Shown here: piece by piece, positions 1-11,829 of the stretch
Numbering within the stretch: the stretch's first letter is position 1
How the letters are laid out: the number at the start of each line of letters is the position of its first letter
Origin: Clitoria ternatea
Lineage: Eukaryota; Streptophyta; Magnoliopsida; Fabales; Fabaceae
NCBI GenBank assembly: GCA_037962975.1
Contig: CM075675.1
Location: 28,398,501 to 28,462,500 of the forward strand
Reading direction: 5' to 3'
DNA: 64,000 nt
Notes under the pieces: model-generated
Told to the model about the DNA's origin: nothing
The model's database searches: none
The model's input: the letters and a program-made list of their open reading frames with translations, nothing else
Translations under genes and position numbers: made by a program

Positions 1-438
1 ATTTTTTTTAATTATCCTTTTATCTAAAAAAAGTAAAAAGTTAAAATTGCAAATCGCTCTGAAAAGGGTTTAAGCTTTTGAAGAGGTTAGATGAGGTAGT
101 GTATTAAAAGGATTAGGTGCATAAGTTAATTTTAACTAGTTTTATCAATGTTTTTAGAATCGGATCGGTGGCAACCACTGATTCAAGTAAATCAAACCGT
201 GATTGAACCGGTAATATCAAAGAATTGATCCGGACTGGTCACCTAACCGGTTTACAATTCAACCGGTCGGACTGACTGAATTGGTTCGGTTTTGATAACA
301 ATAAGTTTTATAAATATTAATTTGGTGATAAGTTTATCCAAAGTTGGCCATGATTGTATTTAGTAATTATTCTTTCATTGATTTTTTTTGAACTAACGAA
401 TCTTTTCCATTTCATTTTGTTTGATATAAATTACAAAG

Positions 439-670
439 GCTACAAGGGGTCACCAAATTCATCACAAGGTTCCCAACTTACAAGCGGCGTTTTGATGTTC
501 TTCTAAAAGCATTATCTGATGAGCTTGCTCAGAAGCATGGGGCTTCAAGCATAATTAGATCAAAGAGTGCTTTTCCTCGGATTTTTAGTATGAAATCCTT
601 CAAAGACAAAAGAACAAATGGTTCTGAACAAGAGTCTGAGCATGCTAGAGATTTGGAAGCTTCATCTTAG
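439..670 (+). CDS. Terminal exon of a second At3g27390-like gene copy (partial)
   Basis: This is the duplicate of the tenth exon of the gene at 42364-48691 and encodes the same C-terminal 77 residues, ending in TAG at 668-670. It is preceded by the matching intron end (1-438, 3' splice site AAAG at 435-438). Exons 1-9 would lie left of the window if the upstream gene copy is complete. If the duplication breakpoint lies inside the gene, this is an orphan exon. I see no disabling change within it. The C-terminus is Ser/Lys-rich, polar and probably cytosolic. Confidence 0.8.
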
Positions 671-674
671 GAAT

Positions 675-742
675 CACTACAAGAAAAACGGGGATTAACG
701 ACGGTTTTTTACATGTATTAGCCGCGGTTTTAATCACTTCAG
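675..742 (+). mobile_element. CACTA-type transposon terminus, remnant
   Basis: The sequence CACTACAAGAAAAA at 675-688 is the typical outer end of plant CACTA transposons, and it is followed by GACGG/GCGG-rich subterminal sequence. It begins four bases after the stop codon of the preceding exon. I found no matching inverted terminus downstream, so this looks like one surviving end. It differs from the termini of the complete CACTA element at 7968-16798, so it belongs to another family. The duplicate is at 48696. Confidence 0.45.
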
Positions 743-1039
743 AGTTTTACACATTGGGTCACACCCATATACCTAGTTATTATTATGAATACAGAAACAT
801 TTATCTTGTTTGTTGGCCAAAATAAAAACTTATATTTGTCTATAAAAAATAAGCCTTAATTTTTTCAAAAGATAAAAATAAAACAGACAACTACAAGTAT
901 ATAGACAGAAATATGAAAGTTTTTCCAGTGAAAGAGAATATATGTGAAATAGATTCTGAAACCAAGTCTGAAATATAGGTGAAGGTAACGAGTGTGAGAA
1001 ATCAAGCTGAAAATATTTCGTGTCTTTTGTTAAACTTGG

Positions 1040-1495
1040 TGATTGAAAAAGTCCTACATTGTTTGGTTTTGGAAAGGGGATGAAGGCTTATGTTATATAT
1101 AGGCCTTAAGACCTTTGTAATAAATGCATCAAGTATTTAAATACTCATAATTATAAATGGGTGTACTGAGGTCTTAAACACCAGTGAGAAATACCCGGAA
1201 ACACTTTAAGTCTTTTTTCTCTGTTGTAATGCTCTTGTGTTAGAGTGTTGTGAGAAGTGAGCTTTGAGAGTGTGAGTGCACTTGAGGTTGTTAAGGTGTG
1301 TGAGAGTGAGGTTTATGTGATGTATAAATTGTTCATATAATATTATTCTCTGGTTGTCGGTTTTGACAACGACCGTGGTTTTTCTTCGGGTTTTGGAGTT
1401 TTCCAAAATTCTTGTGTGTTGATTATGTTCTTTCCTAACTTTGTTTCTCTGTTTTTAAGGAAATTCTCTAATAAAAATGGATCTAATTTTCTAAC
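1040..1495 (+). repeat. Ty1/copia-like solo LTR remnant
   Basis: The block has LTR layout: a start near TGATTGAAAAAGTCC, a TATA-like ATATATAGG near 1096, a polyadenylation-like AATAAA near 1119, and a GT-rich downstream leader ending near TTTCTAACA. No clean 5-bp target duplication flanks it and no primer-binding site survives. The family assignment rests on general resemblance to legume copia LTRs, so it is tentative. A 66-codon frame on the reverse strand here is not convincing as a gene. Confidence 0.4.
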
Positions 1496-3505
1496 ATATT
1501 GTTATTTTTTTACTTAGTAAATGCACGCTACATTATTCAAGAATCTCCAGTTTTCATCACCGTTTACTTTCTACATCATATTTCTAAATATGAAAATCGT
1601 GTAGATTTTTAGCTTTTTTTAACTGAAAAACGTATTTAAATACAACAAATTTTTATTTTATTTCCCTTTTTCAAATTTTTAAAAAATAAAATATCATATT
1701 TACATTATTCTCATTTTAAAAAAAGTTAGAATACTGTACTTTTTTATTTCCCAACTGTTTTCTTTAAAAATATTGTATATATTCTATTTTCTCATGTATT
1801 CTTAAAATATTTTTTATTTATTTTTCCTAAAAAAACATGTTAACTAACTACCTAAAATTTCATTAAAAAAAGGTCGTGTTTCTGTTTGAGAGCTTTTTCT
1901 TCTTTTTTTTTGTCAGGGAGGGGATGAGTTTTTTTTTTTGTTTTTTTCACCTCCATCCTCTCTAAACTTTAAAATAATAAAATAAAATGTGGTGTGAAAA
2001 GCAATTACAAGCAAAGAACAGAAATTGTCCAATTGGGCTGGTGGTGTTGGATTGGGCTGATGAGAAGCCCATGAAATGAGATACCTTTTTGGTATGAAAG
2101 TTAAATTTTGGAGATACCTTTTCTGGGTCTCATTCTCAACTCCGACTCTATAATTTGAGAATTCCTTCTCTTAAAAAAAGATAGAATTGCTTTCTTAACC
2201 ATTTTTTTATTTACCAAAAAAAACCATTTTTTTATATTCACATCGTCCATTGTTATCTATTGTTTTAATTGGTGTATGCAGCATTTACCCTCTTCTTGCT
2301 TTTGTTCCCCTCAAGTTTTCTTGAACTTCTTCAGGAAAAGGCTCATTTTTCTTTCTTTCTTTCACCATTTTCGTTTGCTAATGTAAATGATAAAATAATT
2401 TAATAAGTAGGTTACACTCATAATCTCTGAAGCTTTAAATGGATAATATTCAGCAATTTCTCTCGTTATCATTATATCTATTTTTTTCTTGCAACTGCAA
2501 TTATATGAATATCTTTTAAAATAGGTGAATTTAACTTCTAAATTTAAGAATGCTAAATGCATGTAAGTTAAATTTTAGAGGAACAAGTCCATGCATTTTT
2601 TTTATATTATTTACTGTTGTTTTAAAATTAGAAATAAAATATACTGTCCAAATTAGACTATTCCAAACCTGGTCGATAAAAATAGATTAGGTTAAGCTTG
2701 GTCCTAATGATACTTAAAGCAAATAAAGCTCATTAAAATTATACTTTTATCCCTGCATTGTTTTGTTAGACTTAAATATTTATTGTAAGATTTGAATTAA
2801 ATCTGACCTTTTTACAGTTGATCTACCATGGCCTGCTAGCTAATACAGATCTTTGACAACTCTGAATAAAAGTTTACTTTTATAATGAACATCAACATTG
2901 AAGACACTTCACCGAATTAAAATTCTGATTTTAATTAAAAAATAAGGTAAAAATACTTAACCAACTGATTTTTGTGCTTTGATTGTAAGCAAGATTTTAA
3001 TTTGGAAGGTTGAAAATTGTAGTGTGGTTGGTTTGAATTTCAACTATTTGCTGTTGAACAACACAAAACACACCTTGTACCTCATCTACAACACTTCCTT
3101 GTACTTCCCTTACAAAGCAGGAAAACATACCAAATTTAAGTTACGTTTAGTTCATAAGTTTTTTTAGAAAAATAGAAAATTATTTATTTATAAATTATTA
3201 AAATTTTTTATAGAAAAATAGAAAACTGATTTTCTATTTTTCAAGAAAATCAAAAAATTCTTTTAAAAGGTTTTCTAAGAAAAGTAAAAAAATAAAAAAT
3301 ACGATAACTGAATTACAAAATAAAGACTACTATAACCAAATGAGAATATGAAATAAACTGCTACTAATTAGAAAAATTCTTATTTTAATCTTTGTAACTA
3401 TTTTGAAATATATTTAAACACAAACTCATTTGTTTTTATTTTAATATTACTTTAAATTTTTGTCACAATTTTTATATGATGCATATACTATACAATATTG
3501 TCATA

Positions 3506-3510
<5 letters not shown>

Positions 3511-3538
<28 letters not shown>
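3511..3538. repeat. (TA)n microsatellite
   Basis: An uninterrupted TA dinucleotide run. The duplicate at 51532-51561 is one unit longer, which together with a one-base change in a nearby T run accounts for the offset between the copies moving from 48021 to 48022. Confidence 0.95.
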
Positions 3539-3539
<1 letters not shown>

Positions 3540-5639
3540 CATATCTCAATTAATTTAAATTAAAGAATGTTTGAAAAAAATTTGAAAAACTGAGTGCACT
3601 TGAACAATTTTTTTTAGTTTTCTAGTTTTCTAAATTGAAAAATTGTCACATTATCTAAATGGGTTTTCAAAATTTTTCTAGTTATTCTAGGAAATGAAAA
3701 TTTTGAAAAACAAGTGAAAAACTTTTATCAGAAAACTGAATAATTTTCTGTAACTAAAAAATTATATAAATTTGTCTTTATTATTTAAGTATTATTATAA
3801 TTAAAATAATTTAATTAATATATACTAGTATTATATTTGAACATATTTAGGACACTTCAAATCCATCTCATTAAAGTTGAGTTGGATGTTGAATTTTTCT
3901 CAAACCCAAAGGTTTTTGACAAAACTGAAAGAGTGACAAGTCATCGTGCATTTAAGTTTAATTGTCACGCATAGAAAATATTAAGAACTTAAAAGTAATA
4001 AATAGGATTAAAAATAGAAAACATTAAGACTAAGAACAATCAACCATAATGAAATACCTAACAAGGTTGAAATCAAGTAATTATATCAAACCTTAAGATT
4101 ATATTGAAAAATCCAGATTCTGTTTGGAAGAGTTTATAAATGACTTATTTTAACTTTTCTTGCTGAATGATTACTTATGTATGTGTTTGAATATCTTATA
4201 ACTTTTATAAAAACTACTTTTAACTTTTTTTCCAAAGTGACTTTGATAAGCACTGTTTTGGTCTCATTCGATCATTTTGAAGCTTAATTCAAGACTTGAA
4301 TAACAATATATTTTATGAATTGTTTGTTTTCATCTCTTTCACTTCTTAGTTTTATTTATTGTGAATTATACTTGTCTATATTGTATTAGAATAAGTTCAA
4401 ACCAAAGTTAAGAGAATGAAAATAGTAATTGAAGAGCAAAACACCTAAATGTTAACTGGAATGATAAAAACATACGACATACTTACAGTGATGTGTTTGA
4501 AAAGTGAAAGGCAGAAATGAATAACACGTTTTGTTAAGCGAGTTCAACAAATATAATCAAGAGTTTTTTATTTTTTTTTTATTTTTTATGAACAAACAAG
4601 ATTATCTTTTGAGCAAAAATAAATGAAAAACAAATGAGAAAGTTTAAAAACTGGATGGAAGTTATGGGCAAAACTTGTTGGATAAGAGACTGATTTTGGA
4701 TGAGATAACACTAAAATAAATATGATTTAATTATTTTAAAAAATTATTCTTTAATCTTAGTTCATTCATAATTTATTTTGGTTTTGTAATCAAAATTTTA
4801 TTATTTAATTTTTTTTGTAATAAAATAAAATTTCATGAAACATGATATTATTTTTAAGTTTTATTTACTAATCGTGATAAAATTTTAATTTTCAAAATTT
4901 AAAATTATAACAAGTACTTAAAAATGCTTTATGTATTATTACTTTCAAACTTTAAATTTACAAGTATTTTTTAAAATATGTATCCAAACATAAATAAATT
5001 ATCAATTTAAGTGGTGATTATGACATGAGAACTTGTGTGACAAAAACATAATGAAAAAAATCATTAATTAAGATATATTTCTAAAGACACCCCGAAGGAA
5101 AAAAAGAATACTTACATGAAAGAGTTAATAATGGAGAAACATATGTAGGACTAAAACAGTTCTACCACACATATGAATTTCTTAAAAGGTAAGCCTAAGA
5201 GCATGTTTGGTATCTCTATTGAGTTGAAAGTAATGAAAGTGAGATGAAACAAAAAATTCATCTTACCGTCTAACGAAGTTTTGATTGTTTCGAACAACAT
5301 GAAATATTAATATTAATTTAAATTTTTTCCATCTCCTTAACTCTATTTTCTTAACTACAAACCAAACACCCCTACATTGTTATCCAAACCTATACTAATT
5401 CCATCCCTATTTGATGAGACAGACATAAAGGCTAAAGATTAAAGTTATTGAAATTTATTATCTAAGGTTGTATTTGGAAAAATGAGTTTATACCTTATAA
5501 TTTATAATTTCCAAACCAATGTTGTATTATGCGTCTAAACAAGTGAGGATCAAGCAAAACACGGAATTAAAAATGGAAGAAATACAAAATTGAAATAAGA
5601 ATAATAATTAACATAATCAAATCATAATTAGCAGGAGCA

Positions 5640-5960
5640 ATTGGAAGCGCGACGGAGTAAATAGGAAATGGAGGAAATGAAGAATAAGGGTTTGAAGGAA
5701 CACTTACAGGGGAATCAGAAAAGGAGGAAGAGAGCGAGTGTGTTGTATGCGTCTACACAAGGAAGCTCAGATCGGAAGCGCACTCACTGAGACGAGCGTG
5801 CTTGCTGTGGCTGCGAGCGCTCTCGGAGAACTACAAAAGAGAAGAGGAGAATATGAGGTGAGGGGAGAAGAGAGTGAAACGCTTTACTTGGACTCAACTC
5901 TATTACCTGGTGACCTAGTATTTGTGAGAGTGAGAGGGAGAGCGTGTTAGGTCAGTTGGG
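5640..5960. other. GC-rich island of unknown origin
   Basis: This block is conspicuously richer in G and C than its surroundings and contains several CpG sites. Read on the minus strand it is CT-rich and looks like a 5' leader; on the plus strand it contains a 70-codon frame (5738-5950) with no recognisable family. It could be a promoter or first-exon fragment of a captured gene, or part of a decayed element. The duplicate is at about 53662-53982. I cannot assign a function. Confidence 0.3.
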
Positions 5961-6191
5961 AGAGCGTGGCTTAATGTCACAAAGATATCCTCATGTAGAC
6001 ATTGCTTTCGCACATGATTCAATAGTCATTCATATTCTCTTTTTTCTTTTGTCTTTCCGTCTCAACCTGTTTTTTCCTTCAGATCCTCCTATGTAAATTG
6101 AAGATTATGCTTCTCATTTGTTATATAATTCACATGTTCTCTCCTTTTCAATTACTTCTTTTCATTACCTGTTTTCTCCTTTTCAACCCCG

Positions 6192-6196
6192 TTTAC
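6192..6196. repeat. Target-site duplication TTTAC, left
   Basis: Five bases directly before the 5' LTR, repeated exactly at 24991-24995 after the 3' LTR. This confirms the ends of the LTR element. Confidence 0.9.
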
Positions 6197-7109
6197 TGTA
6201 ACATCCTATTTTCATCACAAATAGGAAATAAATATTAATATATATTTCTTGAGAAATACTTACTATAAGTTAGTTTATTATTATCATTTTTTTTGAAATT
6301 TTGGTATTTATATTTTTATTATTTGTTTTTTAAAATAATAATAATAAAAAAATGAAAATATTTCTGAATGAGAATTTTAAAGTGACTTAATTAGTATTCA
6401 CTAATTAAGAAAATTATATTAAGAATTTTTAATATCCTTATTATTCACCATTTTTATTTTATGTTGTTATATTTTTGTTTTTTTACATATTTAAGATTTA
6501 ACTCTTATTAGAATTTTAAAATAAAATTTTGAAGGAATTAGACTATGGTTCTTTTGAACTTTTTGATCTACATAATATTTATGATTTTCTGGAATTTTTT
6601 GAAAATTTTGAATTATTTTAATAAAATAATATATTTTAAATAATTTTAAATTCATATAAAGTTGCTTAAAATTAAAAATATTTACAAGAATGTAAAGTTA
6701 AATTATAAGAAAATTTTCTAAAATCCATTTCAAGTAGACTTATCTAAAAATTATTGGTTTGAGAAAAATCTTGATTTTTTCTAATCGTTAAAAAATTAGA
6801 AACATATCAATAAATTTTTATTAACAGAAAATTTTAGATTTTTAAAATTTCAGCTTTACATTACTTATTATAAAATTAGTGAGGACTGATATAATATCAC
6901 TAAATTTCAAAAAGGACTCATTTTGAATATTTAAAATATACCGAGTGAAGGGTTACTATTTGACTTAATAATTTTACCGATAGTTACTATGCAAAACACT
7001 GTGCATGTATGGAATTTTCAAAAGATGCACAGTAACCAGGAATAAAAAAATTCAAAAATGCATAGTACTTTTATATTAAAATAATGGAATGCATAGTAAA
7101 TTTTTTTCC

Positions 7110-7117
7110 TATAAATA
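7110..7117 (+). promoter_or_regulatory. LTR core promoter TATA box
   Basis: TATAAATA lies about 910 bases into the LTR and is conserved in the other LTRs at 22105, 55132 and 61295. Transcription would be expected to start about 30 bases downstream and mark the U3/R border. Confidence 0.6.
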
Positions 7118-7335
7118 CCGAAGGATTTCTTCTTTAGAATTCACAATTTCAGATTAAGTTTTCTTAATATAGTAGTGCTAGTAAGATAGTGGTGGAAGTG
7201 AGAGAGAGAAATAATTTTTTTTGGAAGAAGGTTCTGCTAAAATTCTAAGGTGCGAATACCTCACTTTTATATTTTTTGGGTTATTTTCATATCGTTTTTA
7301 GAAATCTGTTATTATACTGGAAATAATATTATTTT

Positions 7336-7590
7336 AAGTTACTATTCTGCATAGTAACACTATTTCAATAGTAAATTACTATTTCAATAGTAAATTACTA
7401 TTCAAATAGTAAATTACTATTTACTGTTACTATTTACCTTTACTGTTACTATTTACCTTTACTATTCACGATTTACTATTTATTGTTACTATTTACAATT
7501 TACTATTTACTGTTACTATTCACGTTTTACTATTTACTATTACTATTTATTGTTACTATTCACTATTCACTATTCACTATTCAAAATTTA
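7336..7590 (+). repeat. TACTATT-type minisatellite in LTR leader
   Basis: A run of degenerate short units built on TACTATT, with variants such as TTACTGTTACTATTTAC and TATTCAC, lies downstream of the LTR TATA box and would be transcribed. It is present in all four LTR copies with small unit differences. The short irregular unit and absence of unique spacers exclude a CRISPR array. Confidence 0.8.
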
Positions 7591-7981
7591 CCATTTTTTA
7601 TTTTAAGTTGTAATCTTAATTTTCATCTTGTAATTATATTAAAATGAAATTGGTATGTTTTAGAACTCGGAGACGAGGCGCGCATGGATTTTCAACAACG
7701 AATCGGTATACAAGAGGTAAGGGGGAGTGAGATAAGAATATAATATAAAAGACATAAGAATAAAGGGAGGAGTCCCCTACACCTTTTAAATTTAATAATA
7801 TTATTATTTTAAAGTAATAACTTCTCAACTTAAAATTTATAATAAATTTAATATATTATGTAACTTATTCAGAAATATCTATACATGGATCTGAATTATT
7901 ATAACTTATACGGATTGGACTAAACCTATGCAAGGACTTGGATTTTTATATCCTATATGGATCGAACCACTGGTGCAAAAA

Positions 7982-8310
7982 GGACTTTTAAGCACGGTTC
8001 TGGGGACCCTTTAAGCACGGTTCTGGAACCGTGCTTGTTGAGACCGTGCTTGTAGCTTAAGACTTTTAAGGACGGGTCCCCAACCGTGCTCGTAGGTGAC
8101 TTTTTTAGCACGGTTATTTTCAACCGTGCTCGTAGGTGGGACTTTTAAGCACGGTTTATCCTGGACCGTGCTTATTTCTGATGGACTTTTAAGCACGGTT
8201 CCTCCTGAACCGTGCTTGTTTCTGCTGGACTTTTAAGAACGGTTAAGGCTTGACCGTGCTTAAAAGGGTGACTTTTAAGCACGGTTAAACCATAACCGTG
8301 CTTAAAACCT
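7982..8310. repeat. CACTA subterminal repeat array, transposase-gene-distal end
   Basis: At least seven units of CTTTTAAGCACGGTT alternate with the inverse form AACCGTGCTTG, so each pair can form a short hairpin. In En/Spm-type elements such subterminal motifs bind the element's own regulatory protein. That role is known for the family and only inferred here. Confidence 0.85.
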
Positions 8311-8524
8311 TAATTTTTTTTTTAAAATTTTTTTTTTGATTTTTATTCTTTCCCAGAAACCTGTAAACAGACCCAGACAGTCCAATGATTTAATAATGAA
8401 CGTTTTAAAAAATTCAATCAAATTGTCTAAACATCAAATATGGTATATAAAATGCACAATAAGTAATTAAGCTACACTAATAGATATATAACTACACAGT
8501 AATAATATAATTAATGACAGAAGT

Positions 8525-11500
8525 CTATTGGGCTCCTTCCTTGAGTTGAATAAGGCTGGAGGCCCATTTGTTTCTGATTTCGTCAATGTATCCTTCAGGG
8601 AACATTGAGGAAGAGTCTCAAAAGTGCTGTAAAGAAGACATAATCATTAATAAGTAGGCAACAAATCGTAATATTAATATGTCAAAACCAAATAAATTAA
8701 AGTAGGCAGCAAAAACTTACAGTTGTCCATCCGTCTACTATACCAGATTGGACAATGGTGAGCATCGTCTTCATCACAAAATACCCACACTCAAAGCTGC
8801 CATCCTGCCGATAAGACTACAAGGTACCATACATTGATTCATAATTAGTTATTGTTTTTGTTACTAATTGAGGTAACTTTAAAAGTAATTCTTATTAATT
8901 ATTGAAGTGCTTACTTTTGGGAAGACCCACTCTAGTCTTTTCTTGCTCACTTTGCCGCGTAGTAGATGGTACCCAATTAAAGCCCTGTAAGAGAATAAAA
9001 CATCGACCAGGTTAATAGAATGACTTAATCAAATATGTCAAGTTGTTTTATTTTTTAAAAATCAACTTACCCGTCGAGTATTTTCATGTAGTCCGCACCA
9101 GGACTCCCATACAACGAACAGAAGCATGCAGCAATGCCGTCCTTCGGGCAAATGACCAACAGTTGCCAGTGAAGGCTGCAATGTACCATTGAATATTAAC
9201 AACACAATCCATTATTAAATTGACAAAAATAACTAAATATTTATTAGACTCTTACTCTCTATGAAGTGGTGCAAGGTACACAGTCTTGTTCGAGGCATGC
9301 ATCCAATTCTGGATGTATGCCTGAATCTCCTCCTTGCTGTTCCCACGAAGTTGTATTAGAGAGGGCTCCAGGAAACCCTAAGTGTTATCGACACCTCTCT
9401 CTATGCAAAGTCTATGTAAAAACCTAATCAAATTTGTAGACGTTTAGTGTTGTAAAAATATAAATTTAATTGACACTATCATTGAATAAAAAACATTATA
9501 CTTACAGCTCCCAACACTGAATCACTGAAATGTTCAACATCGTGTTCCCCACTAGGACCTCACACAAGTCAGGTCGTGCAATGTACACTGGGATAGCACT
9601 AGGGTAACCAAAAACGGATTCCTCCCATGGGACCGGGATAGTGTAGTTGCGAAGCCCAGCAGATATGTCCCATAGTCGTTCTATCGGATCAAGGGGTGGC
9701 TCTGGCTTCTTTGATGGGGCAACACCCTGTTAAAATAGTTAAAAAATTAGAAGCAACTTATGATTATTGAAACCATAACTTAATATATAGTTCATGCTTG
9801 GGTAAAGAGCATACCTGGGGACCGGAATCTGACACAAGTCTGGTCGGCCACATAAGGAAGTGTCCTATAGCCTGGCCGACCAGATGTACCTCAGATGTTG
9901 GAATGGGAACAACTGCATCTGCCTCAAGGACCTGTACAACCGAAATCCTTGATACACCATCGGGCAATTTCTGATGGTGAACCAACGGGCCTTGGTTATA
10001 CACTGAACCAATGGCAACTGGCTCTTCCACTCCATCCACAAATAGGTCACACTGACGGCAGTCTCCAAGATTTACGTCGTCATCGTCACCGTCAGGTGCA
10101 GCACACGACCCCTTCGTGCTGACCCGCCTAGTCTGCATAATTACATAACATTTTAAAGTTATTCAAGAAATAATGATAACGAATCACAGGTGAGTCAATT
10201 AAATAATGTACAATGTAACCTGTGGGTCCACCACTGGTGGCGTAGGTTGACATTGTTGACTGAATGACGCCATCATCTCACTCCGAAACTATGCCATCTC
10301 TTCCTGAAGCAGCCTCTGCATTTCCTCCTTTGCCTCTGCCTTCACTGCAGCAACCTTCTCCTCAAAGGTCTTCTCCAAATCAGATATGGACTGGGAAAGG
10401 GTGGCTGGATGGCCGAAATAGCTTCGGAGGCCTGCAGAGAAAGAATAATTAGAAATAAAAATGTTATCATACAGAATCTAAGACTATTAACGTAAACGTA
10501 CCATGACCTCGACCAGCTGCACGTACACGTCCAGGGTGCTCTGGTCGACCGATGGCGGCGGTCAATATATCATCCCTACCATGTGGGACAAATGACCCTT
10601 GGGTCGACTGCTCAACCAAGGAATCCTGCAACCAAAAATCAGTGATCAGTGTTAGGGTTTGATGGACATTTAATGTTTCATAAAAAAGTAGTGATAAGCT
10701 TTATACTTACAATCCTTGAGACAACCTCTTCAACATGTAATGAAGTGTACTGACCACTCTTCTTCGTCCTGGCACGCTTCCATTTTTCATGTCGTGTGGG
10801 TGGAGAGGGGGGATCCACAATAGTGGCGTCAGGGTGGCTACCTTGACGCTGCATAGCTTTCTCTTCCACTATCCGATCCTCCAATAATCGGTAACCCCCA
10901 CGTGACAACGTGTGAGGGCAGTCATTTTTCCCCTTAATTTCCTGTGCTTTCATGCGTCTTGCCTGCATCAAAAACAATTCAAAGCCGTTTATACGTTATA
11001 CATTCTCCGATAACTAGAAAAACATAATCAGTAAAACATACATACCATAAACTCGTCCGTGTGCCTGGATGCCACAAACGCATCCCAAGTCTGCCGATCT
11101 ATGGATGTGTATCTATCTCCAGGAAACTCACCCTGCTTCTTCCCGTAGACATACCTAAAATTTAAAATATTTGAATTAACTAATTGATAACTTAAAAAAT
11201 GATGAGTTTAAACATTTATATTTTAAAATTAAAATATACGTGGAGGTCAGGTTGCTCTTGAATGTCCTCCATCGGTCAGCGATCTCAGACATGATCTTTC
11301 TGCGTAGTGTATCAACTGCTGGAATATCCCAAGCATCCTACAAGTGCCAAATAATCAAGGATGAGATTATTATGCATAAAAGACTACAATACGAGTAAAT
11401 AAATGTACAGATAATTATACTTACAACAACATCAACCCAAATTGCATTCTTCACGACCTCCTCAACACTATCCCAATCAGGGATAATGATGGACACCTTC

Positions 11501-11706
11501 GTCCGTGCCAAGACACCTAAGTAACTTTGAAACTTGGCGGCGTTGGGTCCTGAAGTCCTCCCGGTGCAAATATCAATGTCAACATGGGTCCTCTGACCCT
11601 GACGGCGCCTAAGTGCAACACTGGTCATCCGAGTAACACCTCTCCTCCTAGCTGAGGAATCTGTGCTCTGGGAGTCAGATCTCACATGTGAATCCTGATC
11701 AGCCAT
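8525..11706 (-). pseudogene. CACTA second gene: TNPA-like / Ulp1-like protease fusion, disrupted
   Basis: I reconstructed thirteen exons with GT-AG borders: 11706-11425, 11337-11240, 11154-11046, 10962-10711, 10625-10502, 10431-10220, 10132-9815, 9726-9506, 9423-9256, 9175-9071, 8984-8915, 8816-8721 and 8626-8525. The first five resemble the plant En/Spm regulatory protein (transposase_24/Ptta type; e.g. DAFVASRHTDEF, LSRGGY, EHPGRVR). Exon 6 is coiled-coil-like, exon 7 resembles the DUF8039 type, and exons 9-12 match a C48 Ulp1-like fold (His in LHWQLLVI, Cys in FECGYFVM). Breaks: an in-frame TAG at 10289-10291, a probable one-base shift near 9395 with TAG at 9378-9380, and an unresolved frame near the end (TGA at 8618-8620). 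The usual catalytic Asp position appears to read Cys (FCSL). It is probably non-functional as a full-length product, though the N-terminal part could still be made. Confidence 0.75.
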
Positions 11707-11829
11707 AGGTATCTGTTCAAAAAAACAGAATCGGTTTATAAACATGACGAATGATATATAAACATGGTGAATGATATATAAACATGATGATAGATGATAT
11801 AAACATGAGGAATAATATATAACCATACC

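Larger units (their letters stand above)
1496..6191. other. AT-rich noncoding spacer
   Basis: There is no gene I can support. It holds homopolymer runs, a TA microsatellite (3511-3538), two possible MITE-like palindromic tracts (about 3150-3770 and 5198-5372) and one unusually GC-rich block (5640-5960). Frames of 62-70 codons exist, but their codon content looks random and no protein family is recognisable. Confidence 0.7.

Noticed and set aside
7336..7590. Repeat array that superficially resembles a CRISPR
   Set aside because: The units are 7-12 bases, degenerate and without unique spacers, inside a plant retrotransposon LTR.
10264..10452. 62-codon Pro/Ser-rich plus-strand frame
   Set aside because: It is antisense to exon 6 of the CACTA partner gene, whose coiled-coil reading continues on both sides of the stop.
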